From assembly GCA_034509425.1 (NCBI GenBank), contig JAVTVJ010000863.1:620001-684000 (forward strand): DNA of 64,000 bases, written 5' to 3'. Numbering within the stretch: the first letter of the stretch is position 1; each line of letters opens with the position of its first letter. The notes under the pieces are model-generated. The model did no database searches. It saw nothing but the letters and a program-made list of their open reading frames with translations, and was not told where the DNA came from. Positions 1-12,790 of the stretch are shown in pieces. A program made the position numbers and the translations under genes. This stretch comes from Eopsaltria australis (Eukaryota > Chordata > Aves > Passeriformes > Petroicidae).

Positions 1-860
1 GGAATGTGTCGCTGCTTCCCTTCCCGAAGGAGCCCATGTCCCTCCCACTCTTCATAAAGTGACATTATTTGTCTGTTTGTTCTAATCAAGAACGTCCAGG
101 CCTCCTCCCACCACGCACCTTTCTCACATCCCTCCAGCAAGAGGAAAAGTGCAAGAATTGGCAACACAGAAAATCAGCAGCGCCTTTGGGTTAACACAGC
201 ACAGGAACTGCCAGGCATTTAGGATTTACATTCAACTCCAAGTGGAAAATGATTTCCATCTAGTCCATCAAACTCCAAATCCTTTATCACGGCCACATTT
301 CAAGGAGAGCAATGAGATGGAGCACACAGACTAATGAGCTAAAACTCATCCCAGAGGGGGAACACCCCAGCTTCTTGTTTGAGAGTCCCAGGCTGGGTTC
401 CTGCTTAATACAGCAGATGCTTTTATTAATGTCCAGAGAGCAGCTGAAGTGGGGCAATAATTGGCAGGGACTGACCTGGGGCTAATTTGAACAAACCAAC
501 TCCAAAGGAAACTTGTGCTTTCATGGAGCACCTCTCCCTATTCACATTCCTCTCTCCCAGGCACAGGGAATGGTTTTTTATATTTTTTTTTTTGTAGGGG
601 AAAAACTATACTATGAAAGGATTTGAGGTTTTGATGTTATTGTTTACCTCTACAAACAAACTTTGGATTTTGGTTTTTTTTTCCCTCTCCCCTCAGAATA
701 TACACATTGCCAAAAGTTCCCACAAGTTAAATGACAGAATTGTCTTCAAATGGCCACAGCACCAAAGCTCGCTGCTAATGAGTTGCAGATCTGCATCATA
801 ATTGAGCATCCAGATCGCCACTTACAAAAGAAGGATGTGGTCAACAAGAACAAATAACAC
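1..860. other. Unique 3'-flank sequence, no gene seen
   Basis: Open frames are short and lack recognisable domains. A T-run lies near 577-592. Nothing else supported. Confidence 0.5.
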
Positions 861-1460
861 TGGAGAGCCAAAAAAATAATAATTAAGAAGAAATTTGCCG
901 AGTGGAGAGTACAGTAACTGCCATAAATATCGGCCTAATTGCCGAAGACACGCCTCGTGAAGAGCCCAATCAATACGGGCGATGCTTCATTCTTTGTCTG
1001 GCTGCAGGGGTGCCCGGCAATGCCAGCTTTAATGGAACAATCCCCGAGAAACATTTGCGCAGCCTTTTCCATGCTCCTCTCCCCTTTCCAAAAGCAAAGG
1101 ACTCGGGGAGGTTTTTCCCCCTCCTGGCCAGCAATAACGCAGGGAACACGCGAACAAAGGGGAGAAAAATGACAGAAATGAAAGAAGCCAAGCTTGCCAC
1201 GATGCCCGTGTTTCATGTTAACAGCTCCCCGTCCTGCTGCGGCTCCATAATGCTCCATCACATCGCTGCCAGGGGCCCATGCTGGGTGGATAATTAAAAC
1301 AATTACAAAGACAAAGAAGGTATCAATAGCATTCCGAGCAGCAAACAAAGAGATAAAGTAGTGAAGATTTAAATCATCAATGGTTGATCTCTCCAGGATA
1401 GTTTTGATGTGGTCCCCAAGTCTCTCTCTGTCCCTCCTCAAATCAGGGGGCTGATTTTTA
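861..1460. promoter_or_regulatory. Candidate conserved non-coding element
   Basis: Mixed-composition block that keeps CpGs (ATATCGGCCTAATTGCCG, ACACGCCTCGTGAAG, CAATACGGGCGATG) in otherwise CpG-poor surroundings. It contains homeobox-like TAAT/ATTA cores and GATTTAAATC palindromes, and no repeats. This resembles long-range enhancers near developmental genes, but the call rests on composition only. Frames of 131 and 168 codons overlap on opposite strands with no family resemblance. Confidence 0.3.
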
Positions 1461-3463
1461 TGATCTATTTGATCATTTTAGGTAATTTCATCACAAAAGG
1501 TGTGGGAATGGGCCTCTAAAATAGTTTCAGAAAACTGTGGTGAAGTAGGGGTTTACTGTTTGGAAGTTTCCGTCTCGTAAACTTGGGGCAGTTTTGTGTT
1601 GGGATTTACAAGATGATTTGTTTAAAGCTCGCTAAAGAGATTACAGCTTTTATCCATAACCCCCATCTCTTCTCCACCAGCAATCACAGGCATAAACCAG
1701 AAATGCTTCGGTTTTAATTCCAGGTTTTCACAGGCAGGGAGGATAAACATATATCACAGAGGGAATCAATAGGAGGAGAACAGACGTCTGCATAAATTAG
1801 GCGAGTCTCTCGGATTCTGTTAAAGATTTCCCCCGAAGTTTTGATAAAGCCAGTCCCACAGAGCAGTCTATATATAGAAAAATGGTCAGCAAGGCTCGAG
1901 TGTTTGCAGGGCAGGCTGGGGTAATACTTTAGACAAACACGCTTACCTTGAGTGAGGAGTGTAAACAGGGACACTTGTTTTTCTCATGCACCAAATTAAA
2001 GGCAGCTTCTCCAAAAGAGCTGCTCCATTTCATACCATCTATATGCCCCAGCACACTTTACAGAACCCCACTTTCCAACAAAAAGCTTCTTGGAAGCCTT
2101 TGTTACACTGATTTTGTTATCTCCAGGCCGGTTTACCCAAGGCTTACTCCGAACTATAGAGCAACTATGGGCAAAAAGTTATGCGACTTTACAGGGGTTT
2201 TTCATTTGCTAAATTAATCAGAGTAAAGCAAAGAGCAGCGCTGGGTGTGGCAGCTCTGTAAATGCATTCTGACTTCCACTCAGATGTTCTTTTAATCAGC
2301 GGGATAAAGAGCCAAAAACTCCAATTAGCCAAGGAGAAACCTGGAGGGGCAATGGCAGCTTTTTTCTGATTGTTTCCTCTGATGTGAGAAAAGTGATGGG
2401 GGATGCAATAGCTGCGGAGAGATCAGCAGCTGAAATAAATCACCAAATAAACTGTTAGCATGGAAAATTACAAACATGGATCCTTTTTTACAGAACTGTC
2501 CCTTCAAAAATGCCTTTAATAAACTTGGAATTAAGAGCTGCATTAAAGTGTCTACAGAAACGTGCAGTTTCCCACCAAACCGCTCCTGCAACTGTAATTC
2601 GAAAAACACAAACAACTCTACCCATATTTGAGAAATGAAGGACTAAGGATGGTAAAAGAGGAGCTGTTTCTAATGGATTCCAACAACTCTGCAGACAGCC
2701 TGAGAAAAACATGATTCTCTGTGAGAGAAGATGGTGAATCTGATTTTCCCTGCAGGTTCCATTTGAGTTCATGTTTATTTGTGCAATTCTTTACTGTTGC
2801 TGATGGATGCCCATAACAGGGAAGAGGGGGCAGAATGCTGTTTTATAGCTTATTAAACTTATTTTTGCACAGGGAACATTATTGGGCTGATAGCCTCAGA
2901 ATCCCAAAATGTAATGGAAGCCAAAAACCTCTGAGTTAGACTCTCACAGTTTATTCTGAGATAACTGAATGACAGAAAAGATCTATTTGAGTTTTTAACA
3001 CGTCCTAAACTTAGTATGACATTGTGAAGAGGTCTCAAGAAATGATTGTTGTTATTTTCTTTCATTGCAAAAGCTCCATGAAACCTCTGATTTCTGCTGG
3101 GAGATTTCATGCTCATTTTGTAGTAATTTCTACATGAGCAGGATCTGAATAACCTGAGGATTTCACAAATGAAAGCCTCCCAAACATCAGAAGGATTGGG
3201 ATGGCACTAAACATGGAACTGCTCTGCCAAACAGAGAGAACACGTTACTCCTAACACAGAAATGCACTCAAATGATGAATTCATTTGAACCCTCAAAAGT
3301 TGTCTCACTGAGCTGAGCCTAATTTGTCATCTGAATCCAACCCCCAGCAAAACCAGCACGGGTTGGATTTTACAGCAACCCTCCTGCACAGCTCCAGGCC
3401 ATCCCCCTTCCAGATGTGCACAGGATCCTTGCACAAGGCTGCTCCCTGGCAAGGTCTGAAAAA
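1461..3463. other. Unique 3'-flank sequence, no gene seen
   Basis: Short open frames on both strands without domains; no transposon recognised. Confidence 0.5.
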
Positions 3464-3560
3464 GCAGATGATTTCAGCCGTTCCTGCAGATGATTTCAGC
3501 CGTTCCTGCAGATTTCAGCCATTCCTGCAGATTTCAGCTGTTCTGCAGATGATTTCAGCC
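3464..3560. repeat. Short minisatellite (GATTTCAGCCGTTCCTGCA)
   Basis: Five units of 15 or 22 bp built on CAGATGATTTCAGCCGTTCC, with and without the extra ATGATTT segment. Confidence 0.85.
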
Positions 3561-5639
3561 ATCACTGCTGGTTCTGTGCCTTGGGGTGCCCCAGGAGGGA
3601 GAGCTGACAATGCCCTCCCTCTGTTCTGTGGGTGTGAAGGTTCCTCTGAGTCCCAGAACGTTTCAAATTCTCTTGGTAGCTCTGGATCTGCTTCCAGGAG
3701 CACCTAGAGCCCCTTGAGCACTGCTCCCACACCACCCTGCTGAACCTGATGTGGAGCTGCTCATTCCAGAGCCTTGCACCTCTCAGAGCTTCAAACCTCA
3801 GAGCATCACAGTGACAGCCTTAGGGAGGGGGATTGGATGTGTCTGAACACCCCAAATTCCTCTTTCCTGCAATTCCAGAACTCTGTGTGTAGTGCTGATA
3901 CACTGACACATTTTCTCACTGTGGAACTGTTGCTCCTCAGAGCAAGAGAAGTTTAGCCTTGGATCGTTTCAAAACTCAGAGCATCCCCCAGCAGAATTTC
4001 TGTCAGGAACAAAACTGAAGTTGCTAAATAACAGAGGGACTAAAGCTGCTGTATTTTGACAATTCTAGTTGACCTAAGATTTAAAATTCCCTAAGAAATA
4101 ATTCCTTCTGCTTTTAATAATGGCTTCAGTTAGAGCCCTTCTCTATTTAATCAACCTGCTTAAAATTCTTGCCTCCAGCAGGAAAGAATCTCAATCACAG
4201 GGAGACAAACATTCATTAAGCCTTGTACAATAAACCTGCTCTGCAGCTGAAGTGCTATTAATATCATTTTACAGAAAGAGGAAATGGAAGAATAGTGAGA
4301 TGGGAGTAACTTGCTCGGGGTCACAAAAAGGTTCATGAAACCATGGTCGAGCAGTAAACCTTGAATGAGAGACCTCTCCTGTACCCCAGAGCCAGCTCAC
4401 CCTCCCTCACTGTGCCCTTCCACACTCTGCTCGTTACCATCCATTACCTTTTTTTATTTTAAAGCCATAAATTTTATAAGATGTGGATACGTTGCTTTCT
4501 TGAAGGTCTGAAGTTTTAACACAAACACTTGAAGGTTTCACTCCACAACACGACAGCAATTATTTTTATCCTCACTCATATTCCTAATTAATGAGCACTG
4601 TTAAAGGGGTGTCCAGCTCCCCCTCACTGCTCAGAGTCCCTCTCCCAGCAGAGAGAATTGAGAAGGATCTGGCAGAGAGCAGCTTTTCCTGCCAAGATAA
4701 ATGTGATGTGAACCCTCAGCAGGTGACAAGGGACAAACCTGAGCTGGGCTGGTGGCTCTGCCCATGGCACTTGTGGCACCTCAGCTGCTGCCTGGGGACT
4801 CCTGCTTGTCCTGCTGGGAGTGTGCAGTGCAGCAACAGCACAGGGCTCCTGCAGAAGCCACCAGTTAAAATTATTTTACTGGTCAGAAAGTGCAGAGCAG
4901 AGCCCAGTTCAGCAGTGGTAGGATTATAAGGGAAAAAAGTTTCCATGAGAGAGGATGGAGGAGCTGATAGAATCGCAAAAATAAACATCCCAGACCAACA
5001 GATGTGCTGGATTTTGTCACAGATTTGTACTCAGGAAAGTATGCTTTAATGTGAATTTATGCACTGATTTTATTCCTATGATTAAGATATAGACATGGAG
5101 TTGTTCCTCCTGTGTTATACTGGCTGGGCAAGGAAACAGGGCAAGGAGAGCTCAGACTGCAACATCTGAAAAGATATTAAAAAAACCATAGTTTTATTTC
5201 TAGAAATGTTTTATATTTTTATAGATTTTAAATATTCAAATATAGATTTGTATTTGTAGATTTAACCACTGTAAATATGGGCAAAGGGGATGAAAAGCAG
5301 AACACCTTTCCCAGTTTAACCTTGATTCAGTGCCAGATGCTCAGGGGACAGGCAGCATCTCTGAATGCACTGGAGTAGAAATTCCATGTTCAATTCTACT
5401 CAGGAATGCCCAAGGACTTCTCAAGCAAAGAGAGCTCTGGCACCAGTCCCAGCTCTGGGGGTGTCAGTGTGATGGATGCTACAGATTTAATTGAAAGATC
5501 ACTGGAGATTGGCAGTGCTTGTTCTTATTTTGGCCAAGTTCAGGGTGGCACCGACAGGATCTGAAAGAGCTGAAAGGAGAAATAAGAACTGGCAGGTGCA
5601 GGCCTTGCCCAGGTCACCACCCATGGCCTGGCTCTGCTC
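3561..5639. other. Unique 3'-flank sequence, no gene seen
   Basis: AT-rich stretch at 5175-5275. No coding gene or repeat family recognised. Confidence 0.5.
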
Positions 5640-5779
5640 AGCCTCATCCCACTGGATGGACACTGGGTGCAGCCTCATCCCACTGGATGGACACTGGGTG
5701 CAGCCTCATCCCACTGGATGGACACTGGGTGCAGCCTCATCCCACTGGATGGGCACTGGGTGCAGCCTCATCCCACTGC
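5640..5779. repeat. 31-bp minisatellite, about 4.5 copies
   Basis: Unit GCCTCATCCCACTGGATGG + ACACTGGGTGCA, nearly identical between copies; one copy has GGCACTGGG in place of GACACTGGG. Confidence 0.95.
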
Positions 5780-5982
5780 AGATGGAAAATGAAACACGAA
5801 TTAACCCTGCTTGCACTGGTTTGGATTTTACTGTGGACTGTCCAGCCCTGCAGTCAGTTCCAGTAGCCTGGTGGATGAGAAATAGGATTATTCCAGACTT
5901 TTACTGACTCTCAGGGTTTATTCAGGCCCCAGAAACCTCCCTGCAGCATCCCAGGGTGCCAGGAGCTGCCCTGGAGCAGGAT

Positions 5983-6487
5983 AACCCAACCTGCTCCGTC
6001 CCTGCTCCATCCCCAGCTCCATTCCTGCTCCATCCCTGCTCCATCCTCTGCTCCATCTCCTGCTTCATCCCTGCTCCATCCCCTGCTCCATCCCCTGCTC
6101 CATCCCCTGCTCCATCCCCTGCTCCATCCCTGCTCCATCCCCAGCTCCATCCCCAGCTCCATCCCCTGCTCCATTCCTGCTCCATCCCAGCTCCATTCCC
6201 TGCTCCATCCTCTGCTCCATTCCCAGTTCTATCCCCAGCTCCATCTCCTGCTCCATCCCTGCTCCATCCTCTGCTCCATCCCCAGCTCCATCCCTGCTCC
6301 ATCCACAGCTCCACCCCTGCTCCATCCCCTGCTCCATCCCCTGCTCCATTCCCTGCTCCATCCCCAGCTCCATCCCCTTCTCCATCCCCTGCTCCATCTC
6401 CTGCTTCATCCCTGCTCCATTCCCTGCTCCATCCCCAGCTCCATCCCCTGCTCCATTCCTGCTCCATCCCCAGCTCCATCCCCTGCT
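5983..6487. repeat. 11/12-bp minisatellite (CTGCTCCATCCC), about 500 bp
   Basis: Some 43 units alternating CTGCTCCATCCC, CAGCTCCATCCC and CTGCTCCATTCC in variable 11- or 12-bp lengths. It keeps several frames open on both strands (peptides like PAPSPAPS and GAGDGAGD), which is a periodicity effect rather than coding. Confidence 0.95.
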
Positions 6488-8879
6488 CTCCTCCTCTCCG
6501 GGCACTTCCCAGCGCCGGAGCTCAGCAGAGGGAACGGAAACCACAGGGACTTTTAGCCGAGTTAATGAACGTCTGAAAAAGCAGCCAATTGACATCAGCA
6601 CCTTGTCTGTCACTCCCTGTAGGAGGGGGAGATGCGCTGAGAACAGCAGCCCATTTCCTGCTGCCAGCAGCGGGGCAGCCGCGGCACGCAGTGACATCTT
6701 AAGGCTGCTCCCAGAACTGGCCGGGGACTCCGTGGGGTGGATTTCGTGTGACACCACGGGAGCAGCGGCACATCGCTGCTCCTCACCAGGGAGCTCAGCC
6801 AGGAACTCCTGGGCACTGCCGGGTGTCGTTCTGGTTACCCAGGGACTGGGGAAAATACGCAGCTTACAAAGGAAGTTCGACTTGTTTTAAAATAATGATA
6901 AAAATATGAAACCCCCTACTATTAACAGCCTTTCCACTTGTAAACTGGAAACCAGTGCCTCCCAGCCAAGCAGTGAGGGGAAGAAAGGAGTGTCTGAGAC
7001 ATCCCTTGTCCTTGCAGGGCGTGTTTGCAGCTCCAGGCTGCTGAATTGAACTTTGCTGTGAATTGATGTAGAGGGAGAAAATTCCAAAGGGTGACTCAAA
7101 GCTGACACTGCTCTGACTCAACCCTGGAGAAATCTGCTTCCCTGTGCTGACAGAGAGCAGGCAGGATGTGAGCAGCCTCATTAGGGCACGGGCAGCCTTT
7201 GTGACTGTCCCCATCACCCTGGACTGCAAGGTTATAGAAGGAGTTTTAAAACAAAAATGTTTTCAAGATATTATTTCCTTTACCTTCTGTTGGTACGCCA
7301 CTGAAAGAGCAGTAGGTGCTTTATAAATAGAACAAGGCCACTTTTATCACCCTGAGGTGATAATCCTGCGAGTTTCCCATCCACAGCAGGACTCTGGTAT
7401 CAGCCAGGGCTGAGATTTGGCAGGAGGCTCCATCCCAGAGCTGGGAGCTTCACCCAGGTGGTTCCAAACACTGCAGCTCTTCCTGGCCTCCTGCTCTCCT
7501 GGAGGCTCTGCAGGCCTGGCCCCACCAGCCTGGAGCACAGGAGCTTTGACCACACAGAATAACATCATTTTCTGTAGGAAGATGGATCAGGGCAGCCAAA
7601 TGCTGCATGAACCCACTGCAGATCCCACACGGTGCAGAGCAGGGAACATCAGCTCCTCACACAGACACCTGCTCAGTGCCTGCCATGGTCAGGAGGGAGC
7701 TGGGAGCAGAGGATGCACCTGAGGAGGTGATTTTGGGGGTGGTGGAGCTGGAATATCCGGAGAGGAGGAGGAGGAGGGAGGGGAATGTTCTCCACCTGTG
7801 CTCTGATGGCCAAAGCGGCTCACCCAGGACGAGGGTGATCCTCGGGGCTTGGCCTTCAGCTGAGCTCTGAAAAGAAACCAAAGCACTGAGTACTCAGCAA
7901 TTAAAACCTCACTGATCTCACTCCTGCGGGAATCAGACTGCGAGGAAGAGGGGGGGTGTTCAAAAGTGCCTGTTTATCCAGAATGTGTAACACAGCCACA
8001 CCTCAGCAGAACCAGCAGCCAGGGCCTTTGGAGAATTCCAGCATTAAATTACTTCCTCTGGTCTCAGCACACCGTAATTTATGTAGGATACAGCTGAGAG
8101 GATTCAAAGAGGGAGCTGTCCTGGGGGATGTTCCATTCCCAGCCTGCGAGTTCACACGCAGGCAGAACAAGCTGCTGAAAAGCAGAGGTTGCCCTCCCTG
8201 CACAGAACAGGCTCCACACCTGCTGCCTGAGGACAGCTTCGCTCGTGTCCAGTGCAGGGAAGCTTTATTCCCTGGTTTATATTCACTCCTGGCTTGAAAG
8301 CAGCCTTTGAAAAGCCTGACTGCTCTGTGGAAGCAATTTGGATGCAGCTTGCTTTCAGTGCTGCTTGTGCAGGGAGTTTGGGTGAGAGGAGGTGTCTGAG
8401 AGCTCCATCCTGGCTGCAGTCTCACACAGAAAAATGTGTGAGTTCTGAGTTGGTCACCAGTGGAAAACACAAGGTTTAACACCTTTCAGTGAGATTCACC
8501 TTCACTCCCACGGCAGAGGGGTTTGGGAGCAGGAGTTCAGAGGCTCTGCACGAGGGCACGAGTTCAATCACTGAGCAGCCGTCCTGTGGAAAGAGGAATT
8601 AACTTGTCCTTAATCTTTCCTCGAGGTTTAATTCATTATTTGATCACAAACTCCTGCCAGGGCCTCGTGCACTGTGGCAGCCTCAGGAAAGGGCTGGGAG
8701 AGCTGTGCAAGTGCAGCCTGAGCTGGCATTCAGGTGAGGTTTCTTATTGAAATCACTGACATTGCTGCTGCTATCAATTCACCAGCCCAACACATCCCCC
8801 GTGTGATCCCTGGCCAGGTTTTGTCCATCAGCCCTGTTGGGACCTCTGGCACACAAATGACAAATCACAGCGCTCCCAC
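6488..8879. other. Unique 3'-flank sequence, no gene seen
   Basis: Moderately GC-rich, with short uninformative open frames on both strands. No transposon recognised. Confidence 0.45.
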
Positions 8880-9770
8880 AACTATTGACACACATTTTTA
8901 ATACATAACCACTGTTGTTATATACAATCAGAGCTGATAGAGTCCAGCAGAAAAGGGGGTTTTAAAGTGCCAATAAAACCACTTAGCTTTTACAACACAC
9001 TGCGTTTACTCCGTGCCCCCCTTCCTCCAAAAAAAGCTTTTCTTTTGAACTGAGCAATTTATACATCGGGCCAGTGTTATAAAGTCGGTATTTACAGCAG
9101 ATTTCAATGGAGTGGGGGCTGGAATAAAGGCAGCTTGCTTTTAAATGCAGCACGGAGGCATCTCTGCATTGATAAGATTAGCAGCTGTTTGTACATGGGA
9201 GATGATGTGCTCACCCGGGGGCCTCACGTCCTCCTCCTGCAACTGCAACCGAATTTATTTGCTTTTCTAACAAATCACTTCTGCTTCCAGTTCTCCTCGA
9301 TTCATTCAGTGCAAAGTGAGTAACTCGTTTAACGAGCAGGAGCTGAGCTGAAGAATTTGGCTGATAACGCCGCCACGATGCCTTTTTAATTTAATCCTTT
9401 TCTCTGCAAAGCCCACAATAAATGCATCAGCAGGCCGGTGATAAAAGCAGCTCTGAGCTGTGTAACCACTGTAAGATGATCACATAAGCACAGTTGGCCA
9501 TCACTCGGGCTTTGTTATGCCTCACTTGGGTTTATCTTGGAAATCAGTTGGGTATTGATGGCATAACTCATCAGCAGGATGCTAAACAGCCCCATGCCCC
9601 AAACTGCTTTGATTGCCACAGTGATAGCGTCCTGCTTCACAGAAAACAGCTCCAGAAAAGTAATCAACACCCGGATTTTTGCCCAGCATGAATACAGTGA
9701 ATTATAGGCGATATTTCAATTATATACGGCGCTTAAATGTTTACAAATTTAAAAGTTTTTGGGAAGTTCC
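8880..9770. promoter_or_regulatory. Candidate conserved non-coding block
   Basis: AT-rich unique sequence with preserved CpGs (ACATCGGGCCAG, AAGTCGGTAT, TAACGCCGCCACGATGCC, ATACGGCGC) and many TTTAAT/ATAAA cores, without repeats. Suggestive of an enhancer but untested. Confidence 0.25.
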
Positions 9771-11020
9771 CTTCAAGGAAATTCTGTTTCGTGTTTTTTT
9801 CCCCCACTACTAGCAATGAAGAAGGAAAGGGAGGAATGTTCTTAATTTTATGGTACAGTCTCTGTATCCAAATATGAGCTAAAATAATGACATTATTTGG
9901 AATTTAAAGAAATTAACATCTTTATAACATGGAGAGGCACAAAATGGAAAAGCTTTGATGAAGTGGGTTTTCTGCATGAATTAATACTGATTTAATGGGG
10001 AACATGTTTGTTTATTTATTTTTTTTACTACTTGCTGTTGGTTATAGGAAACAGACCTGTGTGTGTGGCCCAGTTTTTCTCCAAATCCAGAGTATTTCTA
10101 TTTACCAAATGCAAAAACTGAACTCCCACAATGGAACAAGGAGAGGGCAAAGAATAGAAATTTGCACATGCAAATTGACCAGTTCTGCACGAATGGGCCA
10201 AAGGCTGCTGGAATAAATCTGAGAAAGCTGAACCCAGAGCAGGAAACTGCCAGAAGGTGAAAGAACCAGCAAAGTTTTTTCCTCTGCTCATTTCTGGTTT
10301 CTGTACCAGTCATTTCACAAAGCAGATTTTAAGGGGGGATCTGACCTGGAGTCAATGGAAAGATCATTACAAAGTTCAGTGGCCACATGGATAATTTATT
10401 CTGAGCTTAATACAGCCAGGAACTTGTATTTCTGCCCATGGATTTTATGGATCCTCCCTTTTCATAGCCACTGGATTGATAGCTGGGTTTATTATTAAAG
10501 TCGTACCTACAGGGGGAGGAAAAGGGGATTAATTCCAATGTGAACACTTTGCTGCCACTGCTGTGCAGCAGCTGGGCTCGGGCACTGCAAGGAAAGCTGG
10601 GCTTTCACCCCTGAGCCCACCTGGAGGGGCTCCCCCCAAAATCCTGCCCTCCCCTGCTTCCAGTCCTGGCCCAGAACCATCCCAAAGCCTGAGCTCTGCC
10701 ACGGCCAAACCTTCTCCACGAGGCTGATGGGGTCCCTGCATCTGCTGATCCCTTGGCTTTGTGCATCCTCAATGCATGAAATACGGGGGAGGATGGGTCC
10801 AGTTTTGTGGAACACATTCCATGCACTTTTATGGATTTGGCATTGGAAGGAGGATGTGATTTCACTGGGGGATACCAGTGTTAATTGTCCTGAAGGACAA
10901 ATGAAAGGCAGGTGGGTTTTGCCTGGGTGTGATCCCATTTTACCATGATCAATGTGCTGGTCTGCACTCCTAAGGGAGTTTGGGATTTGGTGCAGAGGAT
11001 TTGTGGAACTGTAGAAGTTG
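9771..11020. other. Unique 3'-flank sequence, no gene seen
   Basis: A 227-codon minus-strand frame crossing 10507-11190 depends on the adjacent A-rich tract (poly-Phe reading) and has no domain. Confidence 0.5.
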
Positions 11021-11160
11021 AAAACAAAAAACCAAAAAATAAAAACAAAAACAAAAACACAAAAAAAACCCAAAAAAAAAACCCCAAAAATAAAAAATAA
11101 AAATAAAAATTTAAAAAAAAAAAAAGAAAAAGAAAATATGAAGAAGAAAAAAGAAAAATA
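11021..11160. repeat. A-rich low-complexity tract
   Basis: About 140 bp of A runs interrupted by C, T or G (AAAAACAAAAACAC, AAAATAAAAATAAAAA). It gives a Phe-rich frame on the minus strand. Confidence 0.9.
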
Positions 11161-11750
11161 TAGATTTAGATGCCCTTTGCTCCACTGCACAGGAATGTTG
11201 TGCCACTGGAGTAGAATTTAAACTTAATTTAAACAAAAGCATTCTCTCTGCCTTATGTAGATGATTGCAGGAATCCAAAGGGAAAGGAGAGTAGAGGACA
11301 AGGAATGTTTTCCCAGAGTTCCAGTCCCTCCTGGGACAGCACCTCCTGTACTCTCATGCCCAGGTACCCCTGAAACCACTCCCTGTTGTCCTGAGACAGA
11401 CATTCCTTCCTTGCTCTGTTTCTCAATGGGTTCCACACTGAACATTCTCCCTTCCTGTCCCTTCTTTTCCCTTCCTTTGGAAGCCTGGAAAATTCTGGCG
11501 AAGTTTGGCCCTCAGGAAACAAGCATAGAGTGTCTGTGCTCCATTTCCATGGCATCAAAGATCAAAAATGAGGGGAAAAGGCACCTCCTGGCAGCTGCTG
11601 AGATGTCTGGGAGCTGAGGAATCCTTGTCCACCTTCTCTCCGAGGGAGGATGGAACCAGAACCAAATCAGACACTTTGGGCACCTCTCCCATGCCAGGAC
11701 ACCAGCACTGAGCCACCCTGGGGTGTCCTCACCTCCTCTGGCCAGAGACC
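11161..11750. other. Unique 3'-flank sequence, no gene seen
   Basis: Short open frames on both strands; nothing recognised. Confidence 0.45.
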
Positions 11751-11921
11751 TTCCCTGCTGTGCCTCCATCCAAAGCCTGGCTTTGCTCCAGAGCTCTGAA
11801 CTTCCCTGCTGTGGCTCCATCCAAAGCCTGGCTTTGCTCCAGAGCTCTGAACTTCCCTGCTGTGCCTCCATCCAAAGCCTGGCTTTGCCCAGGTGGCTCC
11901 AGAGCTCTGAATTCCCTCCTG
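11751..11921. repeat. 51-bp minisatellite, about 3.3 copies
   Basis: Unit starts TTCCCTGCTGTGCCTCCATC and ends CCAGAGCTCTGAAC; copies begin at 11751, 11802 and 11853, and the last is degenerate with a CAGGTGGCTCC insertion. Because 51 is a multiple of three, frames stay open on both strands. Confidence 0.93.
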
Positions 11922-12079
11922 ACCCCAAAGGCAGCACAAATGGGAGGAACTTTTAGGGCCACTCAGCAACTTATTCAAGCTGCATCTCAGGGAAGTTTCC
12001 AGCCACCATCCCCTCCGAAGAGCTCTGTCAAACTGCAACCATTTGAATTTCACTGCAGTTCCCCTGGAGGAGCTGGTGG

Positions 12080-12790
12080 AAGTTGTACCAGCTGTACATT
12101 TATTTGACTGGTTTTACCTCCCTTTTTTTCTGATCATCAGTCTGTCGAGGCTATCGAGATTTACATTTAAATGTAAAACTGGACTGTCCACCAAATAGCC
12201 TTTGAAGCTATTAGCTGTGAAAGATAATCAATTGGGAACGGGCCCCTGCAGAGCACTTTTCAAGCAGAGTCATCACCAAAAAGCAATTTTGCTGGCAGGC
12301 TTTTTTTTTTTTTTAAAAGGAAAAAAATCATGAACCTCCCCAGCCAATTAAAGTTCTATCAATGGCTGATCTCCATGATTTTACAACAAAAGCAAAATTT
12401 AACATTGTTAAAGCAAAGTGATTCACAGGATGAATCCTGGACTTTTTAGGAAGGACTAAGCAGCAAGGATTGATGAGTTTTTAATAATCCCCCAGCAATT
12501 TTAGGTACTTTGAGAGCCAGAATGATCTGCTGTTTATGGTAATAAGCCTTACATCAGCCTTGTAAAAATTTAAACCCGAGGTACATTTTCATCACCTCTT
12601 TAGCTTTACAGCTCTGCCATGGCACCTCTCATTGGTCTTTTGTTAAAGCTGTCTCACCATTTGCAGTCCCTTCCCTTTATTAGAATAAAAAAGCATGTTT
12701 CACAAAGAACTTTAATCTATTAATTATGACTGCTCTGCATTATGCAGCTGAGCTTTCTGCATTCCTGCTCTTTCAGATTTTCCTCTGGGC
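12080..12790. promoter_or_regulatory. Candidate conserved non-coding block
   Basis: Repeat-free AT-rich sequence with dense homeobox-like cores (GATAATCAATTGGG, CCAATTAAAG, TAATTATGACTG). No coding signal. The regulatory call is inference from composition. Confidence 0.22.

Noticed and set aside
5922..6757. Long open frames of GAGDGAGD and PAPSPAPS type
   Set aside because: Translation of an 11/12-bp minisatellite, open on both strands at once.
10507..11190. 227-codon minus-strand frame with a poly-Phe start
   Set aside because: Depends on the A-rich tract at 11021-11160; no recognised domain.
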